Origin: Porphyrobacter sp.
Lineage (GTDB): Bacteria; Pseudomonadota; Alphaproteobacteria; Sphingomonadales; Sphingomonadaceae
Reading direction: 5' to 3'
Length of the DNA stretch: 9,009 bases
Assembly (NCBI GenBank): GCA_021732945.1
Contig: JAKFWB010000128.1
Location: forward strand, 1-9,009
Positions 1 through 5,947 of this stretch are shown one piece after another (position 1 is the stretch's first letter; each line of letters opens with the position of its first letter). The notes beneath the pieces were generated by a model. It was not told the origin of the DNA. It was given only the letters and a program-made list of their open reading frames with translations, and did no database searches. A program made the translations under genes and the position numbers.

Positions 1-594
1 GACAAATCGCAGCACCCGCGCAACCCCTGGATCGGACGGTCCAAGGGCATTGACCACCGCCTGCGCACCTCCGCTTGCCATCAGGCTGGAGACCGATTGC
101 AGATTGGCGCTGGTCGTACCGATCGCCGTGATCTCGCTACCCCGATCAAGCCCGGCGGCAAGACCGTTGGCGCCTTCATAGGCTTCAACCACGAACACCC
201 GGCGTGCGGCATTATCAAACGACAGGCGAATGCCGAAACCGGCGCTCGACCCCGAATTTACCAGTGCATTTTCTTCCGCGATTGACGTCGCGAAGGTGAA
301 GCCCTGATCGCGGCCCTGCGCTCGCGCCGGGGCGACGCGGGCGTCGAGGAAGGTCTGGACCGAATTGAAATTGGCGGCATTGGCCTGCGCCAGCAGATCG
401 GGGAACAGATACCACTCGTTCAGCACGCTATCGGCAAAATCCTGCTGGGCTCGAAGGCTGCACGCACCGGAAACGGGCGAGGGCGTGGGCGTGCCGCCTG
501 CTGTGGGCGCGGGGCTGGTCGATCCGCCATCGCCGCCGCATGCGGCTAGGCTGAGGGCAAGAACAGCGCTCAACGCAGTGCGACCAGCGTGCAT
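1..594 (-). CDS. S41-family peptidase lipoprotein, N-terminal part (cut by window edge)
   Basis: The frame is open from an ATG at 594 to the window edge, giving 198 residues without a stop. Residues 1-19 are a lipoprotein signal peptide ending in a lipobox (LSLAAC, lipidated Cys19). A Gly/Ser/Thr/Pro-rich linker follows to about residue 43. Residues 45-95 (FADSVLNEWYLFPDLL) resemble the N-terminal helical region of S41 carboxyl-terminal-processing-like peptidases, which typically carry a D-x-YLWY/P motif. Residues 115-198 look like a PDZ-type domain (GFGIRLSF, then AAGLDRGSEITAIG). The catalytic Ser/Lys domain would lie beyond the window, so activity cannot be judged. The start is supported by GGAG about 12 bases upstream and by the signal peptide. 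The protein is expected to be anchored in the envelope and face the periplasm. It is divergent from the PEBP gene at 845, with about 250 bp between them. The family call is from recognition, not a search. Confidence 0.82.
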   Translation of the reverse strand, partial: MHAGRTALSAVLALSLAACGGDGGSTSPAPTAGGTPTPSPVSGACSLRAQQDFADSVLNEWYLFPDLLAQANAANFNSVQTFLDARVAPARAQGRDQGFTFATSIAEENALVNSGSSAGFGIRLSFDNAARRVFVVEAYEGANGLAAGLDRGSEITAIGTTSANLQSVSSLMASGGAQAVVNALGPSDPGVARVLRFV

Positions 595-744
595 GGCAGG
601 CAAATTCTCCAGTTATCGGGGCAAAGCGGCAGTGATGCAGATACGATATTGAGGAACGGAAGATGCAGTTTTGCAGGGGCGAGGGCAAGGCTCGGTTGCA
701 TCACCAGGCACGAAAACGTCCAGAACCGCGCTCATCTCACCTGC

Positions 745-776
745 TTTTACAGGGTTTTCCGCAGAAACCGGTAAAA
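745..776. promoter_or_regulatory. Imperfect palindrome in the divergent intergenic region
   Basis: TTTTAC (745-750) pairs with GTAAAA (771-776), and GGTTT (753-757) pairs with AAACC (765-769). This makes an 11-bp stem with a small internal bulge and a 7-base loop. Neither strand has a T-run after it, so it is unlikely to be an intrinsic terminator. It sits in the roughly 250-bp gap between the divergent S41 peptidase and PEBP genes, where an operator or a 5'-UTR hairpin would be plausible. I found no convincing -35/-10 pair in the gap. The function is unknown. Confidence 0.3.
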
Positions 777-844
777 AACGGGTTGCCAAGCCTCGTTTAT
801 CGGCGATGGCTGGATTAGCACGAAGGTAATGAAACGACAGAATC

Positions 845-1435
845 ATGACTGACTTTCCGGATTGGCTCACACCCTTCGTGCCCGCGCCTGCGCGCCATCC
901 CGGCATCGCGATGGCGAAGCTGGGGTCAGCGCAGACGCTGGCGCGCGGCGGATTTGCGCTGACAAGTCCCGCGTTTCGCGGCGGCGATGAACTGGATCCC
1001 AGCTTCACCGCCGTTGAGGAAGACGCTGTCGCCCCGCCGCTGGAGTGGAGCGCGCCGCCACCGGGTTCGCAGGAACTGGTGCTGGTGGTGGAAGATGCCT
1101 CGACCAAGGCGGGGGAACCCGCCTGCCATTGGCTTGTCTGGGGCCTTGCTGGTCAGCGCGGCAAGCTGCTGGAAGGCGAGGTGCCGCCGCGCACCGGGAA
1201 GAATGCCTTTGGCAATTCCGAATGGTTGTTGCCCGATCCGCCTGAAGGCGAGACGCGCCATTACCTGTTTCAACTGTTCGCCACCGACTTGCCGCTCGTG
1301 CTGATGCCGGGCGCAGGAAGGGCGGAACTGCTCGCATCGCTGCAAGGGACGATTACGGCCTGCGCAGTGCTTCACGCCACTTTCACAGGCGGAACCGGCG
1401 ATGATGCGGGCTGGGAAGACGATGAAATTGATTAA
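845..1435 (+). CDS. YbhB/YbcL-like phosphatidylethanolamine-binding (PEBP) family protein
   Basis: This 196-aa protein has the PEBP landmarks in order: SPAF at 41-44, APPLEWSAPPPGS at 63-75, a VVED strand at 81-84, the ligand-pocket HW pair (His95, Trp96), G-x-N-x-x-G at 118-123, and PP-x-G-x-x-R-HY-x-F at 132-142. The usual DPDAP motif after the strand is degenerate (DAST). No signal peptide is seen, so it is probably cytoplasmic. Compared with E. coli YbhB (about 158 aa) it has about 30 extra N-terminal residues and a very acidic C-terminal tail (GDDAGWEDDEID). The family binds anionic or phospholipid-like ligands, but the cellular role of bacterial members is poorly defined. The start is uncertain: GAAGG lies 18 bases upstream, too far for an ideal ribosome-binding site, and a short out-of-frame ORF at 829-852 overlaps the start. 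Met23 is an alternative start. The SWIB gene follows 27 bp downstream, probably in the same operon. Confidence 0.88.
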   Translation: MTDFPDWLTPFVPAPARHPGIAMAKLGSAQTLARGGFALTSPAFRGGDELDPSFTAVEEDAVAPPLEWSAPPPGSQELVLVVEDASTKAGEPACHWLVWGLAGQRGKLLEGEVPPRTGKNAFGNSEWLLPDPPEGETRHYLFQLFATDLPLVLMPGAGRAELLASLQGTITACAVLHATFTGGTGDDAGWEDDEID

Positions 1436-1462
1436 CCTGCCACAATGACAAGGGAGTAGATT

Positions 1463-1714
1463 ATGGCTGGCACGACCAACGCACTGCAAAAACCAGTGAC
1501 GCTTTCCGGAGACCTCGAAGCGGTGATCGGCAAGGGCCCGATGACCCGCGCTCAGGTGACCTCGAAGGTGTGGGAATATATCAAGGCCCACAGCCTGCAG
1601 GACACCAAGGACAAGCGTCAGATCAATCCCGATGCCAAGCTTGGCGCGGTGATTGGCAAGGACCAGATCTCGATGTTCAAGATGACCGCAGCGGTCTCGA
1701 AGCATCTGAGCTGA
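1463..1714 (+). CDS. Stand-alone SWIB/MDM2-domain protein
   Basis: This 83-aa protein is almost entirely one SWIB domain (about residues 9-83). Recognisable segments are LSGDLEAVIGKGPMTRAQV (14-32), KVWEYIKAHSLQD (35-47), the basic stretch KDKRQINPDAKLG (49-61) and the C-terminal MFKMTAAVSKHL (71-82). SWIB domains are best known from eukaryotic SWI/SNF subunits and MDM2. Small single-domain versions also occur in bacteria, and chlamydiae have one fused to topoisomerase I, so a nucleoid or topology-related role is often suggested but unproven. AAGGGAG lies at a good distance before the ATG. The gene is 27 bp behind the PEBP gene and is followed by an intrinsic terminator at 1752-1786, so the pair probably forms a short operon. 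The two families have no obvious biochemical link. I see no other domain or tag. Confidence 0.92.
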   Translation: MAGTTNALQKPVTLSGDLEAVIGKGPMTRAQVTSKVWEYIKAHSLQDTKDKRQINPDAKLGAVIGKDQISMFKMTAAVSKHLS

Positions 1715-1751
1715 GGTTGCCGCCCCGCTTGACGGCGGGACGCAAGGCAAG

Positions 1752-1786
1752 CGGCGCGCGGCCCATGACGGGTCACGCGCCGTTTT
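1752..1786 (+). terminator. Rho-independent terminator after the PEBP-SWIB pair
   Basis: A perfect 7-bp outer stem (CGGCGCG 1752-1758 with CGCGCCG 1776-1782) continues past one mismatch into a 5-bp inner stem (1760-1764 with 1770-1774, one G-U pair), closed by a 5-base loop. TTTT follows directly at 1783-1786, then GCGTTTG. It begins 38 bp after the SWIB stop codon. It also lies between two convergent genes, where it may partly stop minus-strand transcripts from the DoxX gene, although that side lacks a proper T-run. Confidence 0.72.
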
Positions 1787-1811
1787 GCGTTTGGGTGGCT
1801 GTAGCTGCGGC

Positions 1812-2186
1812 TCAGTCGCGGCTGACCCACCACGCCAGCCAGATGATCACTGGCTGCGCGAACATGCGCGGAACGTGGTAGCCAAGCCCCAGCCCGCCAT
1901 CGGCGCGCGCCATGTCGAGCGCGAAGTGGTTGATGTTGGCAGGCCACACGCACAGAGCGTAGAGCGCCAGCCCCCATCCCGCTGCGCGCCTGAGCGGCAG
2001 CGCCCAGGGTTGCACCAAGCCGATGGTGCCGAGGATCTCGGCCACCCCGGTCAACAGCACCACCGCTTCAGGCGCGGGCACCCAGCTGGGGGTGATGGTG
2101 AGAAACGGCGCGGGATTGACGAGGTGGATCACCCCGGCGAGCAGATAGACCGCCGCCAGCAGCCAGCGCAGGGCGATGCGGATCAC
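1812..2186 (-). CDS. DoxX-like integral membrane protein
   Basis: This 124-aa hydrophobic protein has four predicted membrane segments, near residues 5-23, 40-63, 68-84 and 108-121. The pattern fits small DoxX-family proteins: AGVIHLVNP (17-25), PSWVPAP (33-39), TGVAEILG (46-53) and WPANINH (81-87). The family's function is poorly defined; some members have been tied to thiosulfate or quinone redox chemistry. The start is a GTG at 2186 with GGGG about 7 bases upstream. No ATG lies within the first part of the frame. The GTG overlaps the TGA stop of a 24-codon upstream ORF (GTGA), a classic translational-coupling arrangement. That upstream ORF looks like the remnant of a cupin_5 gene (2183-2257). 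The gene converges on the PEBP-SWIB unit, with the hairpin at 1752-1786 between them. Confidence 0.82.
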   Translation of the reverse strand: MIRIALRWLLAAVYLLAGVIHLVNPAPFLTITPSWVPAPEAVVLLTGVAEILGTIGLVQPWALPLRRAAGWGLALYALCVWPANINHFALDMARADGGLGLGYHVPRMFAQPVIIWLAWWVSRD

Positions 2187-2257
2187 TGGGGTTCCCCACC
2201 TTCGGGATGCGCGGTGAGGCCCAATTGTTCGATGAGGTTTTGCGCGCTATCGTTCAT
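2183..2257 (-). pseudogene. Remnant of a DUF985/cupin_5 gene, overlapping the DoxX start
   Basis: An ATG at 2257 opens a 24-codon frame ending in TGA at 2185-2183. It has a well-placed ribosome-binding site (ACGAGG, 5 bases upstream). Residues 8-21 read LIEQLGLTAHPEGG, which closely matches the conserved N-terminus of DUF985/cupin_5 proteins as I recall them (LI-x-x-LGL-x-x-HPEGG followed by WYRE). Here the frame continues only as EPQ and stops, so about 100 or more residues of the usual barrel are missing. The stop overlaps the DoxX GTG. The simplest reading is an internal deletion that kept the first 20 or so codons, the ribosome-binding site and the original tail or stop. A functional short leader peptide that drives DoxX translation cannot be excluded. 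The assignment rests on a 14-residue motif. Confidence 0.6.
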
Positions 2258-2311
2258 GCTGGCCTCGTGTCCTGTGATGCTCAGGCCGCCTTACCGGGAG
2301 TTTCTCCAAGC

Positions 2312-3610
2312 ATGCAAGCCATCGCCCCGCGCGTTCTTCTCGCCCTCGCCACCGCGCTGATGCTGGCCGCGCCCGCCAGCGCGCAGTCCATTTCTGAAGA
2401 GGAAGCCGCCGCCACCGCGCGCGCCGCGCTGGAGGCCGCTCCGGTGTTTGACGGGCATAATGACACGCCGGGCCAGCTGCGGTCGCGCCTGAACAACCAG
2501 ATCAACAATTTCGACTTCACTGACACCCTGAACACCGCCGATCCCGCCACGGGGCAGGGCGCGATGCACACTGATCTTGCCCGGCTGAAGACCGGCAAGG
2601 TCGGCGCGCAGTTCTGGTCGGTCTATGTGCCGCACAACAATGACGAAGCCGCCGCGGTGCAGCAGACCATCGAGCAGATCGACGTCACCAAACGCCTGAT
2701 CGCGCGCTACCCGAACGCCATGCGCTATGCCGAGACTGCCGATCAGGTCGAAAGCGCAATGCGCGAGGGCCGCGTCGCCTCATTGCTGGGCATGGAGGGC
2801 GGTTATTCGATCGGTTCAAACCTCGGCGTGCTGCGGCAGTTCTACGCGATGGGCGCGCGCTACATGACGCTTACCCACAACAGCAACACGCCCTGGGCTG
2901 ACGCGGCCACCGACACGCCCAAGCACAATGGTCTCACCGATTTCGGCAAGGACGTGGTGCGCGAGATGAACCGGCTCGGCATGCTGGTTGACCTCAGCCA
3001 TGTGAGTGAGAAGGTGATGCACGATGCGCTCGATGTCGCGCGCGCGCCGGTGATCTTCAGCCATTCGGGCGCACGCGGGGTGACGCCGCATCCGCGTAAC
3101 GTGCCGGATTCGGTGCTGACGCGCTTGCCCGAGAATGGCGGGGTGGTGATGGTGGTCGCCCTGCCGCGCTTCATCAACGAGGTTCTGCGCCAATGGGATG
3201 CGCGCCGCGCGGGTGAGATGGCGCGGCTCAAGGTGGTGCATCTCGGCAACCCTGATGCGGCGACGAGCGCGTTCGATGCCTGGCTGAAAGCCAATCCCGA
3301 ACCCAAGAGCACGCTCACCGATGTCGCCGATCACATCGATCATATCCGCAAGATCGCCGGGATCGAGCATATCGGCATCGGCGGCGATTATGATGGGATG
3401 CCGATTGGGCCGGTGGGGATGGAGGACGTGAGCGGCTATCCCGCGCTGTTCACCGAACTGGCGCGGCGCGGCTATTCGCAGGTCGAGCTCGAACTCATCG
3501 CCAGCCGCAACGCGCTGCGGGTGATGCGCGCGGCTGAAGCTTACGCCGCCAGCGTGGCCGATCAGCCGCCGATTGAGACGATGATCAATCCGCCGACAAA
3601 GGCGGAGTGA
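2312..3610 (+). CDS. Exported membrane-dipeptidase-family (peptidase M19) protein
   Basis: This 432-aa protein matches the renal-dipeptidase family, zinc metalloenzymes that hydrolyse dipeptides, often with wide specificity that includes D-residues. A signal peptide (APRVLLALATALMLAAPASA, cleavage after about residue 24) directs export. The dinuclear metal ligands are visible: His49 and Asp51 in DGHND, the bridging Glu162 in MEGGYS, His230 in VDLSHVS and His251 in FSHSGAR. Arg255, and Asp359 in GIGGDYDG, fit the substrate-side residues. LTHNSNTPWADA (187-198) is also typical. The length is normal for secreted bacterial members, so the enzyme looks intact. The frame is open upstream to an ATG at 2207. 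I chose 2312 because the signal peptide starts there, GGGAG lies 11 bases before it, and the earlier start would bury the signal and run across the opposite-strand cupin_5 remnant. The gene is divergent from the DoxX unit and convergent with the small membrane-protein gene, whose stop it abuts. Confidence 0.93.
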   Translation: MQAIAPRVLLALATALMLAAPASAQSISEEEAAATARAALEAAPVFDGHNDTPGQLRSRLNNQINNFDFTDTLNTADPATGQGAMHTDLARLKTGKVGAQFWSVYVPHNNDEAAAVQQTIEQIDVTKRLIARYPNAMRYAETADQVESAMREGRVASLLGMEGGYSIGSNLGVLRQFYAMGARYMTLTHNSNTPWADAATDTPKHNGLTDFGKDVVREMNRLGMLVDLSHVSEKVMHDALDVARAPVIFSHSGARGVTPHPRNVPDSVLTRLPENGGVVMVVALPRFINEVLRQWDARRAGEMARLKVVHLGNPDAATSAFDAWLKANPEPKSTLTDVADHIDHIRKIAGIEHIGIGGDYDGMPIGPVGMEDVSGYPALFTELARRGYSQVELELIASRNALRVMRAAEAYAASVADQPPIETMINPPTKAE

Positions 3611-3763
3611 TCAGCGCAGCAGCGCCGGAACGATCCACACCGCGCTCATCGCAATCACGGCGAGCGCAAGACTGAAGCCGAGCACGTAACGCAGGCCGGT
3701 GTTGCTGACCGCGCCGCGCGCATCTTCGTCGTTGATGCGAATTGCCTCATTTTGATCGGCCAT
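3611..3763 (-). CDS. Small single-pass membrane protein of unknown function
   Basis: A 50-aa frame starts at an ATG at 3763, with GGGAG placed 6 bases upstream. Residues 1-24 are polar and charged (NEAIRINDEDARGA). Residues 25-47 (YVLGFSLALAVIAMSAVWIV) form one membrane span, and the protein ends in LLR. An N-in/C-out or reversed topology cannot be decided. I recall similar short proteins (an acidic head, then RYVLG plus a hydrophobic span) in sphingomonad genomes, always as hypothetical proteins. I assign no function. The frame extends upstream to 3817, but that extension has no better ribosome-binding site and crosses the palindrome at 3788-3814. The gene is 84 bp downstream of dapD on the same strand and may be cotranscribed with it. 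Its TGA abuts the dipeptidase TGA of the opposite strand. Confidence 0.75.
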   Translation of the reverse strand: MADQNEAIRINDEDARGAVSNTGLRYVLGFSLALAVIAMSAVWIVPALLR

Positions 3764-3787
3764 GTTGCTCTCCCGTGTTGTGTTTTT

Positions 3788-3814
3788 ACGTTGCGGAAAG
3801 ATCTTCCGTAACGT
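3788..3814. promoter_or_regulatory. 27-bp palindrome ahead of the small membrane-protein gene
   Basis: ACGTT-G-CGGAA (3788-3798) and TTCCG-T-AACGT (3804-3814) flank the 5-base centre AGATC. Ten of eleven positions pair, and the odd one is G-T. It lies in the dapD to small-protein gap, 25 bases upstream of the small gene's ATG. Read on the minus strand, a TTGACG (-35-like) sequence overlaps its upstream edge, but no clear -10 follows. Downstream on the minus strand is AAAAACA rather than a T-run, so an intrinsic terminator is unlikely. An operator or a 5'-UTR hairpin is the better guess. Confidence 0.3.
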
Positions 3815-3847
3815 CAACCAACTGCGGGCGGGCGTTATGGTTCCCGG

Positions 3848-4684
3848 TCAGTCCCTGAGCAGCTCGTTGATCCCGGTCTTGGAGCGGGTTTGCGCATCGA
3901 CGGTCTTGACGATCACGGCGCAGTAGAGGCTCGGGCCCATGGTGCCATCGGGCAGCGGCTTGCCGGGCAGCGAACCGGGCACAACCACCGCATAGGGCGG
4001 GACCGCGCCCATGTGGACTTCGCCCGTGGCGCGGTCGACGATCTTGGTCGATGCGCCGAGATAGACGCCCATCGACAGCACCGCGCCTTCGCCGACGCGC
4101 ACGCCTTCGGCGACTTCCGCGCGTGCGCCGATGAAAGCATTGTCGCCAATGATGACGGGTTCCGCTTGCAGCGGTTCGAGCACACCGCCGATCCCTGCGC
4201 CGCCCGAGATGTGGACGTTCGCACCAATCTGGGCGCACGATCCGACCGTGGCCCAGGTGTCGATCATGGTATTTTCGCCGACGTAGGCGCCGATATTGAC
4301 GAAGCTTGGCATAAGAACTGCCCCCTTCGCAACATGCGCCCCGCGCCGCACCACCGCGCCCGGCACCACGCGGAAACCGGCATCGCGGAAACGGTTTTCG
4401 CCCCAACCGGCGAACTTGAGCGGGACCTTGTCGAACGCCGCTTCGCCCGCTGCGCCGCCATCCATCACGCGATTATCATTGAGGCGGAAGCTCAGCAGCA
4501 CCGCTTTCTTGAGCCATTGGTTGACCTTCCAACCTCCGTTGCCGTCGGGCTCGGCCACGCGGGCTTCACCGCTGTCGAGCAGGGCAAGCGCGTCTGCCAC
4601 CTGATGGCGCACGTCATGGCCGGGGGTGATGTCGGCGCGATGCTCCCACGCGGCTTCGATGGCGGCAATCAGGTCGTCGGTCAT
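3848..4684 (-). CDS. dapD: 2,3,4,5-tetrahydropyridine-2,6-dicarboxylate N-succinyltransferase
   Basis: This 278-aa protein matches DapD, which transfers succinyl from succinyl-CoA to tetrahydrodipicolinate in the succinylase branch of diaminopimelate and lysine synthesis. The enzyme is a cytoplasmic trimer. The N-terminal helical domain carries the typical [22 protein letters not shown] (49-70). The left-handed beta-helix of hexapeptide repeats spans about residues 98-250, including [20 protein letters not shown] (122-141), [12 protein letters not shown] (142-153), [16 protein letters not shown] (160-175) and [12 protein letters not shown] (183-194). The length is normal for the family and no key segment is missing. 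The start has GGAG 7 bases upstream. dapE is often a neighbour in alphaproteobacteria, but here the next gene downstream is a 50-aa membrane protein. Upstream, 177 bp with a long inverted repeat and a possible terminator separate it from the kinase gene, so dapD probably has its own promoter. Confidence 0.97.
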   Translation of the reverse strand: MTDDLIAAIEAAWEHRADITPGHDVRHQVADALALLDSGEARVAEPDGNGGWKVNQWLKKAVLLSFRLNDNRVMDGGAAGEAAFDKVPLKFAGWGENRFRDAGFRVVPGAVVRRGAHVAKGAVLMPSFVNIGAYVGENTMIDTWATVGSCAQIGANVHISGGAGIGGVLEPLQAEPVIIGDNAFIGARAEVAEGVRVGEGAVLSMGVYLGASTKIVDRATGEVHMGAVPPYAVVVPGSLPGKPLPDGTMGPSLYCAVIVKTVDAQTRSKTGINELLRD

Positions 4685-4710
4685 GCGAGGTCTCCAAACA
4701 CACCCAAACC

Positions 4711-4808
4711 CCGTTCGTCCTGAGCTTGTCGAAGGACTGCTTTTCTGCGGGAGCTGGGCAAGGCGGCGAGTAAGAAGGACGGCCCTTCGACAAGCTCAGG
4801 GCGAACGG
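4711..4808. repeat. Inverted pair of 25-bp intergenic repeat arms (sphingomonad REP-like)
   Basis: The arm at 4711-4735 (core CCTGAGCTTGTCGAAGG, 4719-4735) is the inverse of the arm at 4784-4808 (core CCTTCGACAAGCTCAGG). They match at 24 of 25 positions, and the exception (T4718/G4801) is a wobble pair in RNA. The spacer is 48 bases. I recall this sequence as one of the abundant dispersed palindromes of Sphingomonadales. It lies in the 177-bp gap between the phosphotransferase gene and dapD. As RNA it could form a very strong stem; as DNA it is probably a mobile, non-coding repeat. Confidence 0.8.
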
Positions 4809-4819
4809 AGGTGGGTAAA

Positions 4820-4848
4820 TTCCGGCGCGGGCTTAGCCGCAGCCGGAA
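4820..4848 (-). terminator. Possible terminator after the phosphotransferase gene
   Basis: TTCCGGC-GCGG (4820-4830) pairs with CCGC-A-GCCGGAA (4837-4848), giving an 11-bp stem with one bulged A and a 6-base loop. On the minus strand it begins 13 bases after the phosphotransferase stop and is followed by TTTACCC, a short and weak T-run. It is separate from the REP-like arms next to it. Confidence 0.45.
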
Positions 4849-4861
4849 ATGTCAGCAAGCG

Positions 4862-5932
4862 TTACGCGGGCATACCGGCGGCAATCGCAAACTCATAAGC
4901 CCGCTCAGCCAAAGGCCACACCCGGTCGCTCATTGCCTGCGCGTGGGCCGATGACGCCGTGCCATCGATCACCCGCTTCTTGATGCCCTGCATGATGCCC
5001 GCGAGCCGGAACAGGTTATAGGCGAAATACCAGTCCATCGGCGGCACCGGGAAGCCGGTACGCGCCATGTAGCGTTCGACCGCTTCCTCCTGCGAGGGGA
5101 TGCCGAGCGCCGCGATATCCAGCCCCAGCAGGCCTGCGCGCCCGTCGGCGGGGTTGTGCCAGTTGAGCATCAGGTAGCTGAAATCCGCGATCGGATCGCC
5201 CAGTGTGGACAGCTCCCAGTCGAGCACCGCGATGATGCGCGGCTCGGTCTTGTGGAAGATCACGTTGTCGAGCCGGTAATCGCCATGCACCACCGATGAT
5301 CCATGCTGCGGCGGGATGGTCTGCGGCAGCCATTCGATCAGCCGCTCCATTTCCGGCATCAACTCGGTTTCGGACAGCTTGTATTGCTTGGTCCAGCGCC
5401 CGATCTGGCGCGCGCAGTAATCGGTCGGCTTGCCGTAATCGCCAAGGCCAATGCGGTCGGGCTGGTTCAGGTGCAGATCGGCCATGGTATCGATCAGCGC
5501 GTGATAGAGGTCGCGGCGTTCCTCGGGCGCGATGCCGGGCAGCGCGCCGTTCCACAGCGAGCGGCCATCGGCCATGCTCATCACGAAGAACTTCGATCCG
5601 ATCACCGCGGGGTCTTCGCACAGCCCATAGGTGCGCGGCACGGGGAAACCGGTCGGGTAAAGGCCCGTCATCGCCGTATATTCGCGGTCAACCGCGTGCG
5701 CGCTGGGGAGCAGGTTGCCAAAGGGCTGGCGGCGCAGCACGTAAGATGCGCCGGGCGAGTCGATCCGGTAGGTCGGATTCGACTGGCCGCCCTTGAACTT
5801 GGTGTAGCTGATCGGGCCGGCAAAGCCTTCGACATTGGCTTCGAACCACGCGGTCAGCGCGGCGAGGTCGAGCGCGTCTTTCTCGGTCACTTCGACCGTG
5901 CCGACCATCTCGGTGTCGTAATCAATATCCAT
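4862..5932 (-). CDS. APH-like phosphotransferase (ACAD10/11 kinase-domain / LvaA type)
   Basis: This 356-aa cytoplasmic protein has the aminoglycoside-phosphotransferase (protein-kinase-like) fold. A nucleotide-loop-like GGQSNPTY lies at 48-55, YVLRRQPFG at 64-72 fits the strand that usually carries the ATP-contacting basic residue, and the catalytic loop is HGDYRLDN (216-223, base Asp218, Asn223). The metal-binding DWE is at 238-240 and is followed by LGDPIADFSY. FVLRRxP-like and LSTLGDP features point away from true antibiotic kinases towards the 'phosphotransferase family' paired with acyl-CoA dehydrogenases. The fused kinase domain of animal ACAD10/11 and Pseudomonas LvaA are such proteins, acting on 4-hydroxyacyl-CoAs. 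A matching ACAD lies two genes upstream in the same direction, which supports that role by context; the substrate itself is inferred. The start has AAGGGG 5 bases before the ATG. A 104-bp gap with a repeat separates it from the ADH gene. Confidence 0.88.
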   Translation of the reverse strand: MDIDYDTEMVGTVEVTEKDALDLAALTAWFEANVEGFAGPISYTKFKGGQSNPTYRIDSPGASYVLRRQPFGNLLPSAHAVDREYTAMTGLYPTGFPVPRTYGLCEDPAVIGSKFFVMSMADGRSLWNGALPGIAPEERRDLYHALIDTMADLHLNQPDRIGLGDYGKPTDYCARQIGRWTKQYKLSETELMPEMERLIEWLPQTIPPQHGSSVVHGDYRLDNVIFHKTEPRIIAVLDWELSTLGDPIADFSYLMLNWHNPADGRAGLLGLDIAALGIPSQEEAVERYMARTGFPVPPMDWYFAYNLFRLAGIMQGIKKRVIDGTASSAHAQAMSDRVWPLAERAYEFAIAAGMPA

Positions 5933-5947
5933 CTCAACCCCTTGTGA

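Noticed and set aside
926..1750. A 274-codon minus-strand frame over the PEBP and SWIB genes
   Set aside because: It lies opposite two recognised proteins and shows no motif. Its composition is that of an antisense shadow.
2207..2311. A 35-residue N-terminal extension of the dipeptidase from an ATG at 2207
   Set aside because: It would bury a clear signal peptide, lacks a better ribosome-binding site, and overlaps the opposite-strand cupin_5 stub.
3764..3817. An 18-residue N-terminal extension of the small membrane protein
   Set aside because: The ATG at 3763 has a well-spaced GGGAG. The extension crosses the palindrome and adds an unrelated basic stretch.
4862..5932. Aminoglycoside-resistance kinase
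   Set aside because: The fold and catalytic loop are APH-like, but the LSTLGDP-type features and the neighbouring ACAD fit the acyl-CoA-linked phosphotransferase group. Nothing indicates a drug substrate.
3890..5947. Long plus-strand frames opposite dapD and the phosphotransferase
   Set aside because: They are antisense to clearly identified enzymes, have no plausible family, and are full of His/Arg/Asp runs typical of reverse-frame reading.
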